In this document: piece after piece, positions 47,311-58,611 of the stretch
Layout: each line of letters begins with the position of its first letter
Position numbering within the stretch: position 1 is the first letter of the stretch
DNA from: Ancylobacter lacus
GTDB taxonomy: Bacteria; Pseudomonadota; Alphaproteobacteria; Rhizobiales; Xanthobacteraceae
Length of the DNA: 64,000 nt
Assembly: GCF_018390635.1 (NCBI RefSeq)
Contig: NZ_JAHBGE010000051.1
Coordinates: 62,001-126,000, forward strand
Direction: 5' to 3'
The notes under the pieces: generated by a model
Told to the model about the DNA's origin: nothing
The model's database searches: none
What the model saw: the letters and a program-made list of their open reading frames with translations, nothing else
Program-made: the position numbers and the translations under genes

Positions 47311-48678
47311 TCAGCCGATGCCGAGCGCCTTGAGCTTGCGGTGGAGCGCGGACCGTTCCATTCCCACGAACTCGGCGGTACGGGAGATGTTGCCGCCGAA
47401 GCGGCTGATCTGCGCGACGAGATACTCCCGCTCGAACACCTCGCGCGCCTCGCGCAGCGGCAACCCCATCAGATGCTCGCCGCCATGGCCGTTGGGCAGG
47501 CTCGGCACCAGCGAGCCGACATCCGGCGGCAGCATGCTTGCCGTGACGGCGGCATCGGCTTCGCCGGTTGCCAGGATCAGCAGCCGCTCGATATTGTTGC
47601 GGAGCTGACGCACGTTGCCCGGCCAGTCGTGGGACTGCAGCACGGCAAGCGCGTCGTCAGCGATCCGCCGGCGGGGAAGTCCGGTGCTCTGCGATATCTG
47701 CTCGAGGAAGTAATCCACCAGCTCCGGCACGTCTTCCCGGCGTTCCGCAAGCGGCGGCACCCGGATCGGGACGACGCCGAGCCGATGATAAAGGTCCTCG
47801 CGGAAGCGGCCTTCGGCAATCTCGTTCTCGAGGTTGCGGGCCGTGGAGGAGATGATGCGGACATCGACCGACACCCGCGTCGTGCCCCCCACCCGCAGGA
47901 AGTTCTGGTCGACCAGCACCCGGAGGATGCGGTTCTGGGTCTCCCGCGGCATGTCGGCGACTTCATCGATGAACAGTGTGCCGCCGTGGGCCTCTTCCAG
48001 CGCGCCGACATGGCGCCCCTGCCCGTCCACACCTTCTGTGCCGAAAAGCTCCACCTCCATCCGCTCCGGGGTGATGGCCGCGGCGTTGATGACGATGAAG
48101 GGGCCGGAAGCCCGCGCCGATGAGGCATGGATGATGCGGGCGGCGAGTTCCTTGCCGGAGCCGGAGGGGCCGACGATCATGATGCGGCTGTTGGTGGGCG
48201 CCACTTTCTCGACGGTCTGGCGGAGCTGGTTCATCACCGTGGAGCGCCCGACCAGCGCCTGCGCGATGGGCGCGCGCTGCTTGAGGTCCCGCACCTCCCG
48301 CTTCAGCCGGAGGGTCTCCAGCGCGCGGTTGGCGACATGGATCAGCCGGTCGGAATTGAACGGCTTCTCGATGAAGTCGTAGGCGCCCTGCTTGATCGCG
48401 GCGACAGCCGTCTCGATCGTGCCATGGCCGGATATCATCACCACCGGAACCTCGGGGTGATCGCGCTTGATCGCCTCCAGCAGCTGCAGCCCGTCGAGGC
48501 GGGAGCGCTCCAGCCAGATGTCGAGGAAGATGAGGTTGGGCCGGCGGGACTCGATGGCCCCGAGCGCCTCGTCGCTGTCCTTGGCGGTGCGGGCGCCGTA
48601 GCCCTCGTCCTCGAGGATGCCGGCCACCAGCCCGCGAATATCGGCTTCGTCGTCGACGATGAGGATATCGGTCGCCAT
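47311..48678 (-). CDS. ntrX: Nitrogen regulation response regulator NtrX
   Basis: A 455-residue NtrC-family response regulator. The receiver (residues 1-120) has IVDDEADIRG and the phospho-acceptor in LIFLDIWLERS. The AAA+ domain has IVGPSGSGKELAARIIH and GGTLFIDEVADMP (Walker B). The C-terminal helix-turn-helix is NISRTAEFVGMERSALHRKLKALG. The L1-loop GAFTGA motif that touches sigma-54 is missing: the region after FGTEG reads VDGQGRHVGALEEAHGG. This is typical of alphaproteobacterial NtrX and suggests it may not activate sigma-54 promoters directly. The gene follows ntrY by 13 bases. Confidence 0.95.
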   Translation of the reverse strand: MATDILIVDDEADIRGLVAGILEDEGYGARTAKDSDEALGAIESRRPNLIFLDIWLERSRLDGLQLLEAIKRDHPEVPVVMISGHGTIETAVAAIKQGAYDFIEKPFNSDRLIHVANRALETLRLKREVRDLKQRAPIAQALVGRSTVMNQLRQTVEKVAPTNSRIMIVGPSGSGKELAARIIHASSARASGPFIVINAAAITPERMEVELFGTEGVDGQGRHVGALEEAHGGTLFIDEVADMPRETQNRILRVLVDQNFLRVGGTTRVSVDVRIISSTARNLENEIAEGRFREDLYHRLGVVPIRVPPLAERREDVPELVDYFLEQISQSTGLPRRRIADDALAVLQSHDWPGNVRQLRNNIERLLILATGEADAAVTASMLPPDVGSLVPSLPNGHGGEHLMGLPLREAREVFEREYLVAQISRFGGNISRTAEFVGMERSALHRKLKALGIG

Positions 48679-48691
48679 GTGTCCGTCTCTC

Positions 48692-50971
48692 CTATCCGAC
48701 CCGGGCCGGCTGTGGGCCGCGGTCGCCTGTCGTTGTCACTGCCGAGGGCCCGCCGTCGAGCGCCATCCGCAATCGAATCCACGCACCGCGGCCTTCGGGG
48801 GAATCGTCGAGATCGATCCCGCCGCCGTGCTCTTCCATGATCTTTCCCACGATCGCGAGTCCAAGGCCGGTGCCCTTCTCCCGCGTCGTCACATAGGGTT
48901 CGAGCAGCCGGGCCCGGTTTTCGGCCGGTAGTCCCTTGCCGTTGTCGATGATGTCGATGGTCGCGGTGCCGCCCAGCAGCGGCTCGCCCTGGGCATGGGT
49001 ACGCACGAGGATGCGTGGCGGACCCGTCTGCTCCTCCGGCGGCACCGCGGCGATCGCCTCGGTCGCGTTCTTGATGATGTTGGTCAACGCCTGCGAGATC
49101 AGGCGGCGGTCGAATTTCGCCTCGATAGGATGGTCCGGCAGCTCACAGTCGATGGTGATTTCCGGGTTGCCGACGCGCATGAGGAACACCACCTGCCGCA
49201 CCGTCTCGCCGAGGTCCTGCAGTTCGGCCACGGGCTTCGGCATGCGGGCGAAGGAGGAGAACTCGTCCACCATGCGGCCGATATCGCCGACCTGACGGAT
49301 GATCGTGCTGGTGCACTGGTCGAACACCTCGCGGTCCTCGCCGATCACCTTGCCGTAACGCCGCCGCAGCCGCTCCGCCGAAAGCTGGATCGGAGTAAGC
49401 GGGTTCTTGATCTCATGAGCAATGCGCCGGGCCACGTCAGCCCAGGCCGAAGAGCGCTGCGCCATGACGAGTTCGGTGATGTCGTCGAGGGTGACGACCC
49501 ACCCGCTGTCACCCTCGCGCGACTGCTCGGTGGTGAAGCGTACCGCCAGCATGCGGTCGCGGCCGTGCCGGTTGACGGTGACGTTTCCCTGGGGGGAACG
49601 CTGGCCGTTCTGCTTCGCCTCGGCGATCATCGGCGCGATCTCCGGGATGACGCTGCCGAGTTCCTTGCCGAGCGCGTCGCTCTCCTGCAGACCGAGGAGC
49701 TTTTCCGCCGGGCGATTGATGATGGAGATGCAGCCGCCGGCGTCGAGGCCGATCACCCCCGCGCCGACGCCCGAAAGCACCGCCTCGGTGAAACGGCGGC
49801 GGCTGTCGATCTGGTCGCGCGCCTTGACGATGTCGTCGCGCTGGGTGCGCAACTCCTGGGTCATCTTGTTGAAGGTTTCCGCAAGGCTCGACAGATCGCC
49901 CTCCGACCTCCGGACCGGCACCTCGACATAGAGATTGCCGGCAGCGACCAGGTCCGCCGCGCCGATGAGCCGACGGATCGGCGCCACCAGCCGGTTGGCG
50001 AAGTGAATGCCGAGCCACACCGCCGACAGCAGCACCGTCAGCGAAATGACCGCGTAGAGCAGCGCGAACGCCACCTGTACGCCGATGCGGCGCTGCTCGA
50101 GGCTACGGTAGTCCGCCACGGCGGCACGGGTTTCCGTGAGGTACTGGATCACCTTAGGGTCGATGGGGCGGGCGACGTAGAGAAAGAGGTTGTCGAAGTC
50201 CTTCAGCGGAATCACCGCCCCGACGAAATCCGCTTCGTTGGGCAGGTAGATCAGCGGTTGATCCTCGGTCGCGTCCTTGACCGCGAGGTTGGCCGGCACC
50301 ACGAACTCGCGGCCGACCCGTATGGTCGCGCGGTCCACCACGGTGAGGTCGCGCTGAATGACCATGGCGGCCGGCAGGCCGCGCAGCGCCGCCTGAGCCG
50401 TCAGCGCCTGGCGGAAGCGGCTGCGGTCCTGGTCCCACAGTGGGCGAATGCGCTGCAGATCGCGCGCCATGCCCAGAATGTCGCCGCGGATGGAATAGGC
50501 ATGCTCGCGCACATAGGTCTGCGCGACCGACACGGCATTGTCGACGATGGCGCGGGTGCGCACCGAGAACCATCGGTCGAGGCCGCGGTCGAGCGTCACG
50601 CTCGCCAATAGCGCCACCAGGATCGCCGGCACGACCGCGACGACCCCGAACAGGGCCACCACGCGCACATGCAGCCGCGCCGCCGCCCTGCCCCGTCGCC
50701 GCGCCTTCACGATGCGGAAGATCTCGCGCCCGATGATGGCGATCAACAGCAGCGACATCGCGCCGTTGATGCACAGCACGGTGACCACGACTTCCTGCGA
50801 CGGCACGAGCGGCGTGATGCCGATCAGCACGATGAAGCTGACGAGCGCGACAATGAGGGCGAGCAGAACCGCGAAGGGAGCGAGCATGCCCCACGCCGAG
50901 AAGCGGAAGCCGGACATCCCGAAATCCAGGGCGTCGCGGTCAAATTTTTCCGGGGTTTCGGCCTCGGCCAT
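48692..50971 (-). CDS. ntrY: Nitrogen regulation sensor kinase NtrY
   Basis: A 759-residue membrane histidine kinase. Three hydrophobic segments lie in the first 125 residues, a periplasmic region follows, and a fourth segment (FALLYAVISLTVLLSAVWLG) leads into HAMP (VAPIRRLIGAADLVAAGNL). Then come a PAS domain (VLSGVGAGVIGLDAGGCISI), the H-box [21 protein letters not shown], and the ATPase N, G1 and G2 boxes (LTNIIKNATEA, DNGKGLP, GTGLGLAIVGKI). It phosphorylates NtrX and helps control nitrogen and redox responses. The ATG at 50969-50971 begins MAEAETPEKF; an upstream frame to 51073 crosses the intergenic hairpin side and is not credible. Confidence 0.95.
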   Translation of the reverse strand: MAEAETPEKFDRDALDFGMSGFRFSAWGMLAPFAVLLALIVALVSFIVLIGITPLVPSQEVVVTVLCINGAMSLLLIAIIGREIFRIVKARRRGRAAARLHVRVVALFGVVAVVPAILVALLASVTLDRGLDRWFSVRTRAIVDNAVSVAQTYVREHAYSIRGDILGMARDLQRIRPLWDQDRSRFRQALTAQAALRGLPAAMVIQRDLTVVDRATIRVGREFVVPANLAVKDATEDQPLIYLPNEADFVGAVIPLKDFDNLFLYVARPIDPKVIQYLTETRAAVADYRSLEQRRIGVQVAFALLYAVISLTVLLSAVWLGIHFANRLVAPIRRLIGAADLVAAGNLYVEVPVRRSEGDLSSLAETFNKMTQELRTQRDDIVKARDQIDSRRRFTEAVLSGVGAGVIGLDAGGCISIINRPAEKLLGLQESDALGKELGSVIPEIAPMIAEAKQNGQRSPQGNVTVNRHGRDRMLAVRFTTEQSREGDSGWVVTLDDITELVMAQRSSAWADVARRIAHEIKNPLTPIQLSAERLRRRYGKVIGEDREVFDQCTSTIIRQVGDIGRMVDEFSSFARMPKPVAELQDLGETVRQVVFLMRVGNPEITIDCELPDHPIEAKFDRRLISQALTNIIKNATEAIAAVPPEEQTGPPRILVRTHAQGEPLLGGTATIDIIDNGKGLPAENRARLLEPYVTTREKGTGLGLAIVGKIMEEHGGGIDLDDSPEGRGAWIRLRMALDGGPSAVTTTGDRGPQPARVG

Positions 50972-51110
50972 GCAGCACCCTGTGTCGGGACGAATCGAAA
51001 GGAAGCGTCCGGCACTGATGCAGTGCGACGACACTGGTGCAAAAATGTGACATGGATGCGAACCGGCAGCCAATTTCTGGGGACGCCGGGAGCTGGCAGA
51101 TCGATCGCAC

Positions 51111-51146
51111 GACCTTGTGAAGCGAGCGGCCCCGCTTCACAAGGTC
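51111..51146 (-). terminator. Perfect 14-base-pair hairpin between ntrC and ntrY
   Basis: GACCTTGTGAAGCG (51111-51124) pairs completely with CGCTTCACAAGGTC (51133-51146) around an eight-base loop. It lies 15 bases after the ntrC stop codon on the minus strand and before ntrY. There is no U-run, so it may be a Rho-assisted or partial terminator separating ntrBC from ntrYX expression. Confidence 0.65.
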
Positions 51147-51160
51147 CACGGGAAAGCCGC

Positions 51161-52606
<1,446 letters not shown>

Positions 52607-52614
52607 GGCGGCTC

Positions 52615-53742
52615 TCAGTTGTGCTCGGCGTCGCGGGCGCCGCGATACATGGGCATGAGGACACGGAAGGTGGTGCGGCGGGGTTGGCTGTCGCACTCGA
52701 TGATGCCGCCATGGTCGCCGACGATCTTGGCGACGAGGGCGAGGCCGAGGCCGGTGCCGGTCGGCTTGGTGGTGACGAAGGGGTCGAACAGATGGGGCAT
52801 GAGGTCCTCGGGCACGCCGGGGCCGTTGTCCTTCACGCAGAATTCCAGCGGCAGGCTCACCCGGGTGGTCGAGCCGGGCACGGTGAGGCGCACGCCGGGC
52901 CGGAAAGCCGTGGTGAGCTGGATTTCGCCGTCCGGCGCATCGCCCACGGCCTCGGCGGCGTTCTTGACCAGGTTGAGGAAGACCTGGACGAGCTGGTCGC
53001 GGTTGGCGAGGACTGGCGGCAGCGAGGGATCATACTCCTCGACGAAGCGGATGTGCCGGGCAAAGCCGGACGAGGCCAGCGTGCGCACATGCTCCAGCAC
53101 GGCGTGGATATTGACCGGCGCCCGGTCAACCGGGCGCTCGTCGGAGAACACCTCCATCCGGTCGACCAGCTTCACGATGCGGTCGGCCTCGTCGGTGATG
53201 AGCCGGGTCAGGGAGCGGTCGTCGTCGCTGGCGGACAGCTCCAGAAGCTGCGCCGCGCCGCGGATGCCCGAAAGCGGGTTCTTGATTTCGTGGGCCAGCA
53301 TGGAAGCGAGCGCCGTGACCGAACGCGCCGCGCCGCGATGGGTCAGCTGCCGGTCCATCTTGTCGGCGATCGTGCGCTCCTGGAGCATGATGACGACATG
53401 TCCCGGCGACTCCGACAACGGCGCGACATGGATGTCGACGATCCGCTCGCCGCCGTTGCGCGGCGTGCCAAGGTCGACACGATATTCGTTGACGGCGGCG
53501 CCGCGCGCCCGCACCTGCTCGACCAGCGGCAGCAGCGGACTGCCGAAGGGCACGAATTCGTGCAGCCTGTGCCGCGCCAGCACCGCAAGGCTCACCTCGA
53601 AGAAGGCCTCGGCGGCGACATTGGCATCGACGATACGGTCGTCTGCCGCCACCGTGACCACCGGATGGGGCAGCGCGTTCATGATCGCGTCCGAAAGAGC
53701 GGCGCGTTCCGGTGTCGGTCGATCGGGTTTCGCCGACCTCAT
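52615..53742 (-). CDS. ntrB: Nitrogen regulation sensor kinase NtrB (NR(II))
   Basis: A 375-residue soluble histidine kinase/phosphatase that acts on NtrC and is controlled by PII. A PAS domain (residues about 20-125; [22 protein letters not shown]) is followed by the H-box [21 protein letters not shown] and ATPase boxes [22 protein letters not shown] and [15 protein letters not shown] choose the ATG at 53740-53742, whose ATGA overlaps the dusB stop and which has GGAG about nine bases upstream; an ATG 15 bases earlier (53757) is the alternative. dusB-ntrB-ntrC is the standard alphaproteobacterial nitrogen-control operon. Confidence 0.95.
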   Translation of the reverse strand: MRSAKPDRPTPERAALSDAIMNALPHPVVTVAADDRIVDANVAAEAFFEVSLAVLARHRLHEFVPFGSPLLPLVEQVRARGAAVNEYRVDLGTPRNGGERIVDIHVAPLSESPGHVVIMLQERTIADKMDRQLTHRGAARSVTALASMLAHEIKNPLSGIRGAAQLLELSASDDDRSLTRLITDEADRIVKLVDRMEVFSDERPVDRAPVNIHAVLEHVRTLASSGFARHIRFVEEYDPSLPPVLANRDQLVQVFLNLVKNAAEAVGDAPDGEIQLTTAFRPGVRLTVPGSTTRVSLPLEFCVKDNGPGVPEDLMPHLFDPFVTTKPTGTGLGLALVAKIVGDHGGIIECDSQPRRTTFRVLMPMYRGARDAEHN

Positions 53743-54767
53743 GCTGCGTATCTCCATGACAGATCGTCGAAGGCCTCGCGGATGCCAGCCTTCACGCCAG
53801 TGGGGTCGTCGAGAACCAGAAGCCGGGAGCGCCAGCGCCGGGCATCCTCGCCCGGCCGACCGGCGGAGACCGCCGCCGCCTCGAGCGCCCAACCGATGTG
53901 CTTGCGGGCCGTGCGCGCCCCGAGGTCGCGGCCGTAATGGCCGAGCCAACCCTCGTAGAGCTCCAGCAGAACGTCGCGCTGGGTGGCAAGATCGGGGTCG
54001 GCCGGGAGGGTTCCGTGCGCGAGGCGGGCGGCGACCTGGCCCGGAAACCAGGGCCGCCCCTGCGCGCCGCGGCCGATCATCACCCCGGCCGCTCCGGAGG
54101 CCGCCAGCATGGCAGGCGCGTCCTCGGCGCGGACCAGATCGCCATTGGCGATCACCGGGATCGAGACGGCGTCGCTGACGGCGCGGATCGCCTCCCAGTC
54201 GGCGTGGCCGGTATAGAACTGGCAGCGGGTGCGCCCATGGATCGTCACCAGCCGCACCCCGATATCCTCGGCGCGGCGCGCCAGCTCCGGGGCGACCATG
54301 GCGGTGCCATCCCAACCGAGCCGGGTCTTCAGTGTGACCGGAACCGAGACGGCGCCGACCACCGCGGCGATGATGCGGGTGGCGAGGTCGAGGTCGCGCA
54401 GCAGGGCCGAGCCGGCGAGACCCGTGGTCACCCGCTTGGCGGGGCACCCCATGTTGATGTCGATGAGGCCGGCGCCGGCGGCTTCCACGAGGCGGGCCGC
54501 CTCCGCCATGGCGGCGGGCTCGTTGCCGGCGAGCTGAATGGCGTGGAAGTCCAGCCCGGCCCCCTCCGCCCGCACCACGGTCTCGGCGTGGCCACGGAGC
54601 AGGGCGTCGCCGGCGACCATTTCGGAAACCACCATCCCCGCGCCGAACCGCGCCGCCATGCGGCGGAGCGGCGCGTCCGTTATGCCCGCCATCGGCGCGA
54701 GCACGACCGGGTTCGGCAGCCGGACGGCGCCGAGGTCAAGGTGGCGATGGACGTCAGCGCGGATCAA
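53739..54767 (-). CDS. dusB: tRNA-dihydrouridine synthase DusB (NifR3)
   Basis: A 342-residue FMN-dependent enzyme reducing uridine to dihydrouridine in t[25 protein letters not shown], the catalytic-cysteine segment [44 protein letters not shown] and the FMN-binding [13 protein letters not shown] are all present. The start seems to be TTG at 54767 (IRADVHRH follows); no ATG or GTG sits suitably before the conserved core. It is historically called nifR3 and leads the ntrBC operon, to which it is translationally coupled. Confidence 0.94.
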   Translation of the reverse strand: MIRADVHRHLDLGAVRLPNPVVLAPMAGITDAPLRRMAARFGAGMVVSEMVAGDALLRGHAETVVRAEGAGLDFHAIQLAGNEPAAMAEAARLVEAAGAGLIDINMGCPAKRVTTGLAGSALLRDLDLATRIIAAVVGAVSVPVTLKTRLGWDGTAMVAPELARRAEDIGVRLVTIHGRTRCQFYTGHADWEAIRAVSDAVSIPVIANGDLVRAEDAPAMLAASGAAGVMIGRGAQGRPWFPGQVAARLAHGTLPADPDLATQRDVLLELYEGWLGHYGRDLGARTARKHIGWALEAAAVSAGRPGEDARRWRSRLLVLDDPTGVKAGIREAFDDLSWRYAA

Positions 54768-54815
54768 GCGGTGATCACTCGGTGCACAACAAATAAGCCA
54801 AGGCGGCTGTGCCCA

Positions 54816-54843
54816 TATAATAGCCAGATCAATCCCGCATCAA
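54816..54843 (-). promoter_or_regulatory. Possible sigma-70 promoter for dusB-ntrBC
   Basis: On the minus strand TTGATG (54843-54838) and TATTAT (54822-54817) are separated by 15 bases, slightly short of the optimum. The element lies about 50 bases ahead of the dusB start in the 230-base divergent gap with ispDF. The same gap holds the repeat TGCAA-AAC-TTGCA at 54861-54873. Both assignments are tentative. Confidence 0.35.
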
Positions 54844-54997
54844 GCCCTGTTTAGGTCGAATGCAAAACTTGCATATACAGACCGCTTTTGCGCTAAACGA
54901 AGCGTCAGGGCAAGCGATACGGGCACCCGGCATGGCCGCCGGGCGCATATCGGCCACATCGGCAGCCCGTTGGATACAGCGTGATGACCGGCAGGGC

Positions 54998-56170
54998 ATG
55001 AGCATCATTACCGACGTGGTCGTCGTCGCGGCGGGGCGTGGCACCCGCGCCGGCGGCGACGTACCCAAGCAGCTACGGGCGATCGGCGGGGTGCCGATGC
55101 TCCGTCGCACCCTGGAGCGCTTCGTGCAGGCACCTCGCCTGCGCCGCGTACAGCTCGTCATCCATCCCGACGATGCCGAAGCCTGCCGCCGGGCCTGTGC
55201 CGGCCTGCCCCGCCTCGCTCCACCCGTCGCCGGTGGAGCGACCCGGCAGGCCTCGGTGCGCGCGGGTCTCGAAGCGCTCGCCGCCGATCCGCCGGATGTG
55301 GTGCTGATCCATGACGCCGCCCGCCCATTCGTCTCGATCGCACTGATCGGACGGGCGATCGACGCCGCCCTCGCCCACGGCGCGGCCATCCCCACGCTGA
55401 TCGTCACGGACACGATGAAGACCTTCGGGCCGGACGGCGCGCTGGGTGCCGGTCCGGATCGGGCCCGGCTGCGGCGGGTACAGACGCCGCAGTCCTTCCG
55501 CTTTCCCCTTATCCTCGACGCGCACCGCGCCTGCGCCGACACGGATCTCACCGATGATGCCGCCGTGGCCGAGGCGGCCGGGCACGCGGTGTTCGGATTC
55601 GATGGCGACGCCGCCAACATCAAGCTGACCACCCCGGAGGATTTCGTGGAGGCCGAACGCCAGATCGCCCTCACCCTGGCCGACATCCGCTCCGCCACGG
55701 GGTATGACGTCCACGCCTTTGCTCCGGGGGACCATGTGATGCTGGGCGGCATCGCCATTCCCCACGGCTTCGGGCTATCCGGCCACTCCGACGCCGACGT
55801 CGTGCTGCATGCGCTGACCGACGCCCTCCTCGGCACGATCGGTGCTGCCGACATCGGCAAGCACTTCCCGCCGTCCGATCCGCAGTGGAAGGGGGCGGCA
55901 TCCGATCGCTTCCTCGCCCATGCGGTCGGACTGGTGCGGGCCGAAGATGGCGTCATTGCCCATCTCGACACGACCATCGTGTGCGAGGCACCCAAGATCG
56001 GACCCCATCGCGAGGCCATGCGCGCGCGGATTGCCGAGATCGCGGGCGTGCCGGTGACGCGGGTCAGCGTCAAGGCCACGACCAGCGAACAGCTTGGCTT
56101 CACCGGGCGGCGCGAGGGCATCGCCGCCCTCGCCACTGCCACGGTGCGCCTGCCCTGGCGCGATGCCTGA
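54998..56170 (+). CDS. ispDF: Bifunctional IspD/IspF isoprenoid synthesis enzyme
   Basis: A 390-residue fusion of the third and fifth steps of the MEP pathway: 2-C-methyl-D-erythritol 4-phosphate cytidylyltransferase (residues 1-225; [36 protein letters not shown]) and MECDP synthase (about 233-390; [63 protein letters not shown]). The fusion is common in Alphaproteobacteria. The ATG at 54998 starts just before the IspD strand; an upstream frame to 54860 crosses the promoter region. The CinA-type gene follows after 30 bases. Confidence 0.95.
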   Translation: MSIITDVVVVAAGRGTRAGGDVPKQLRAIGGVPMLRRTLERFVQAPRLRRVQLVIHPDDAEACRRACAGLPRLAPPVAGGATRQASVRAGLEALAADPPDVVLIHDAARPFVSIALIGRAIDAALAHGAAIPTLIVTDTMKTFGPDGALGAGPDRARLRRVQTPQSFRFPLILDAHRACADTDLTDDAAVAEAAGHAVFGFDGDAANIKLTTPEDFVEAERQIALTLADIRSATGYDVHAFAPGDHVMLGGIAIPHGFGLSGHSDADVVLHALTDALLGTIGAADIGKHFPPSDPQWKGAASDRFLAHAVGLVRAEDGVIAHLDTTIVCEAPKIGPHREAMRARIAEIAGVPVTRVSVKATTSEQLGFTGRREGIAALATATVRLPWRDA

Positions 56171-56200
56171 CGCCACGACGCTTGCAGGATGGAGGCTTGC

Positions 56201-56689
56201 ATGGATGAGGAGATCGACGCCGCCGCCACCCGCGTTCTCGCGCTGTGCCGTGGGCGGGGCTGGACCGTGGCGACCGCGGAATCCTGCACCGGGGGGCTGG
56301 TGAGCGGCGCCCTCACCGGAATCGCGGGCTCGTCCGACGTGGTCGACCGCGCCTTCGTCACCTATTCCAACGCCGCCAAGATGGCCGTGCTCGGGGTGAG
56401 CGCCGCGACCCTGGAGGCGCATGGCGCGGTGAGCGCGGAAACCGCGCGGGAGATGGTGGCGGGCCTCCTGAGGGCTGCGGGCACCAACCTCGGCGTCTCG
56501 ATCACCGGCATCGCCGGCCCCGGCGGAGGCTCCGCGGAAAAGCCGGTCGGGCTGGTGCATTTCGCCGCGGCGACGCGGGACGGCAGGCTGATCGAGCGGC
56601 GGGAGGTGTTCGCCGGCGAGGACCGCGCCGGGGTGCGGCGGCTCTCGGTGCTGGCGGCGCTGGCAATGCTGGAACAGCTCGCCCGCTGA
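56201..56689 (+). CDS. CinA-family nicotinamide-nucleotide amidohydrolase
   Basis: A 162-residue protein equal to the C-terminal amidase domain of CinA (PncC type), which deamidates NMN to NaMN in pyridine-nucleotide salvage. Hallmarks are VATAESCTGGLVSGALT, with the catalytic Ser of ESCTGG, the following VTYSNAAKMAVLGV and the ITGIAGPGGGSAEKPVGLVH stretch. The N-terminal MoCF/COG1058 domain of full CinA is absent, as in stand-alone PncC proteins. The ATG at 56201 is chosen because GGAGG lies just upstream; 56189 is an alternative. Confidence 0.92.
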   Translation: MDEEIDAAATRVLALCRGRGWTVATAESCTGGLVSGALTGIAGSSDVVDRAFVTYSNAAKMAVLGVSAATLEAHGAVSAETAREMVAGLLRAAGTNLGVSITGIAGPGGGSAEKPVGLVHFAAATRDGRLIERREVFAGEDRAGVRRLSVLAALAMLEQLAR

Positions 56690-56705
56690 CGCCACCCTCC
56701 GCTCT

Positions 56706-56745
56706 GCCGGAAGGGCGCATCAGCTCGCCGGCGCGCCCTTCCGGC
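56706..56745 (+). terminator. Hairpin terminator after cinA, overlapping the ratA 3' end
   Basis: GCCGGAAGGGCGC (56706-56718) pairs perfectly with GCGCCCTTCCGGC (56733-56745) around a 14-base loop. It starts 17 bases after the CinA-type stop codon. Its right arm lies inside the last codons of the convergent ratA gene. No strong U-run follows. Confidence 0.5.
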
Positions 56746-57190
56746 CATACACCTCGTCCGCCCGCCGCTCGAACGCCTCGGCAAAGCGGCGGAAGGCGGC
56801 ATCGAACATCGCGCCCATCAGCATGCCGAGCGTACGCGAGCGAAATTCGTAGGAGATGTAGAACTCGACCTCGCAGCCGCCATCCGGCAGGTCCTTGAAC
56901 GACCAGCGGTTTTCGAGCCGGCTGAAGGGCCCGTCGAGATACTCCACCACGATGACACGGCGTGGCCGGTCCAGCGTCACCCGGCTGGTGAACGATTCGC
57001 GGAACACCTTGTAGGCCACCGTCATGTCGGCGACGAGAATATCGACGCCCTCCCCGCTCGCCACCCGGCGGCGGACGTGAAGCTGCTCGCACAGCGGCAC
57101 GAATTCCGGGTAGCGCTCCACATCGGCTACGAGGTCGAACATGTCGCCCGGCGAATGGCGGACGCGCCGGCTGTTACGAAAGGAGGGCAT
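56720..57190 (-). CDS. RatA/COQ10-family polyketide cyclase-like protein
   Basis: A 156-residue START-like protein. The pattern VRHSPGDMFDLVADVERYPEFVPLCE, FRESFTSRVTLD and FKDLPDGGCEVEFYISYEFRS, ending LMGAMFDAAFRRFAEAFERRA, is that of the COQ10/RatA family. Members are described as ubiquinone-binding proteins needed for respiration; the E. coli member has also been called a ribosome-association toxin. No antitoxin gene accompanies it, so a ubiquinone-related role is more likely. The ATG at 57188-57190 begins four bases after the lipA stop codon, so it is co-transcribed with lipA. Confidence 0.9.
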   Translation of the reverse strand: MPSFRNSRRVRHSPGDMFDLVADVERYPEFVPLCEQLHVRRRVASGEGVDILVADMTVAYKVFRESFTSRVTLDRPRRVIVVEYLDGPFSRLENRWSFKDLPDGGCEVEFYISYEFRSRTLGMLMGAMFDAAFRRFAEAFERRADEVYGRKGAPAS

Positions 57191-57194
57191 GAGG

Positions 57195-58181
57195 TCAGGC
57201 CGGCTGCACCGAGATCGTGGAGACGCCGCGCCGGGCTTCCCGGGCCGCCCGAAGCCGCGCAAAGTCTTCACCCGCATGGTGCGAGGAGCGTGTCAGCGGG
57301 CTCGACGACACCATCAGAAAGCCTTTGGCATAGGCGATGGCCTCATAGGATTTGAACGCATCCGGCGTCACGAAGGCCTTCACCTCGTGATGCTTGCGGG
57401 TCGGCTGGAGATACTGGCCGATGGTCATGAAGTCGACCTCGGCGGAGCGCAGGTCGTCCATCAGCTGCAGCACCTCGTTCCGCTCCTCGCCGAGCCCGAC
57501 CATGATGCCGGACTTGGTGAAGATCGAGCCGTCCAGCTCCTTCACCCGCTGCAGCAGCCGCAGCGAATGAAAATAGCGCGCCCCGGGCCGCACCGTGAGA
57601 TAGAGCGAGGGCACGCATTCGAGATTGTGGTTGAACACGTCCGGCCGCGCCGCAACGACGCGCTCCAGCGCCCCGTCCTTGCGCAGGAAATCCGGCGTCA
57701 GCACCTCGATCGTGGTGCCGGGGGTCGCGGCGCGGATGGCGCGGATGGTGCGGGCGAAGTGCTCGGCGCCACCGTCGGCCAGGTCGTCGCGATCGACCGA
57801 CGTCACCACGACATGCTCCAGCCCGAGCTTCGCCACCGCGTCCGCCACCTTCTGCGGCTCGTCCTGGTCGAGCGGCCCCGGCATGCCGGTGCGCACGTTG
57901 CAGAAGGAGCAGGCGCGCGTGCAGGTGTCGCCCATGATCATGAAGGTGGCGTGCTTCTTCTGCCAGCACTCGCCGATATTGGGGCAGCTCGCCTCTTCGC
58001 ACACGGTGACGAGGCCGTTGGCGCGCACGATTTCCGCGGTTTCCGCCCAGCCGGGCGTGCCGGGCGCGCGCACGCGGATCCAGTCCGGCTTCTTCAGCAC
58101 CGGGGTCTCGACGCGCTTGGCCTTTTCGGGGTGGCGCGGCTTTTCGAGTGCGCGGTTGAGGGTGTTGACGACGACGACCAT
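57195..58181 (-). CDS. lipA: Lipoyl synthase
   Basis: A 328-residue radical-SAM enzyme that inserts two sulfurs into octanoyl groups. The SAM cluster motif is [10 protein letters not shown] (CxxxCxxC) and the auxiliary cluster cysteines are [32 protein letters not shown] and [10 protein letters not shown], and the terminal [13 protein letters not shown] arginine-serine motif, are all conserved. It matures the lipoyl domains of the pyruvate dehydrogenase genes immediately upstream, a functional link visible in the gene order lpdA-glsB-lipA. Confidence 0.96.
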   Translation of the reverse strand: MVVVVNTLNRALEKPRHPEKAKRVETPVLKKPDWIRVRAPGTPGWAETAEIVRANGLVTVCEEASCPNIGECWQKKHATFMIMGDTCTRACSFCNVRTGMPGPLDQDEPQKVADAVAKLGLEHVVVTSVDRDDLADGGAEHFARTIRAIRAATPGTTIEVLTPDFLRKDGALERVVAARPDVFNHNLECVPSLYLTVRPGARYFHSLRLLQRVKELDGSIFTKSGIMVGLGEERNEVLQLMDDLRSAEVDFMTIGQYLQPTRKHHEVKAFVTPDAFKSYEAIAYAKGFLMVSSSPLTRSSHHAGEDFARLRAAREARRGVSTISVQPA

Positions 58182-58302
58182 TCGCTTTCCGCTCGCTGCA
58201 CGAGGCGCGGGCCCGGCCCGGATCGCCTGTAATTAACCCTCGCTAGGCCGCAACGGAAGCCTCGAACCGTCGCAGGAGATGCGTATGGGGCGCATGCCGG
58301 GT

Positions 58303-58581
58303 CTACCGGCCGCGGATCTTCCGCCACAGGAACAGCACGATGATGGCGCCGATCGTGGCGGCGATCAGGGTGCGGAAGAAGCCGAAAATCGGAACCGATG
58401 CCATCTCGGCGAGATATTTGCCGAGAAACGCCCCGATCAGTCCGAAAAAGAGGTTGGCGAAGAGTCCATGCTGGCTCTCCGTCACCTTTTCCGCCAGCCA
58501 GCCGGCGATGAGGCCGATGATGATCATCGACAGCCAGCCGACGCCGGGCTGGTTCAGGGCTGCGTAGGTCTCGCCTTCCAT
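58303..58581 (-). CDS. GlsB/YeaQ/YmgE-family stress-response membrane protein
   Basis: A 92-residue, glycine-rich inner-membrane protein with three hydrophobic segments: GWLSMIIIGLIAGWLA, GLFANLFFGLIGAFLGKYL and FRTLIAATIGAIIVLFLW. This is the transglycosylase-associated (GlsB/YeaQ) family pattern; molecular function is unknown. It lies between lpdA and lipA on the same strand, with 30 bases after lpdA and 121 before lipA. Confidence 0.88.
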   Translation of the reverse strand: MEGETYAALNQPGVGWLSMIIIGLIAGWLAEKVTESQHGLFANLFFGLIGAFLGKYLAEMASVPIFGFFRTLIAATIGAIIVLFLWRKIRGR

Positions 58582-58611
58582 GGCCGATCCTGCCTAGCGG
58601 GGCATGCCCGG

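Noticed and set aside
56720-57190. Type II toxin-antitoxin locus, as the RatA family name suggests
   Set aside because: No antitoxin-sized gene accompanies it; it is tightly coupled to lipA, and the family is better explained by a COQ10-like ubiquinone role.
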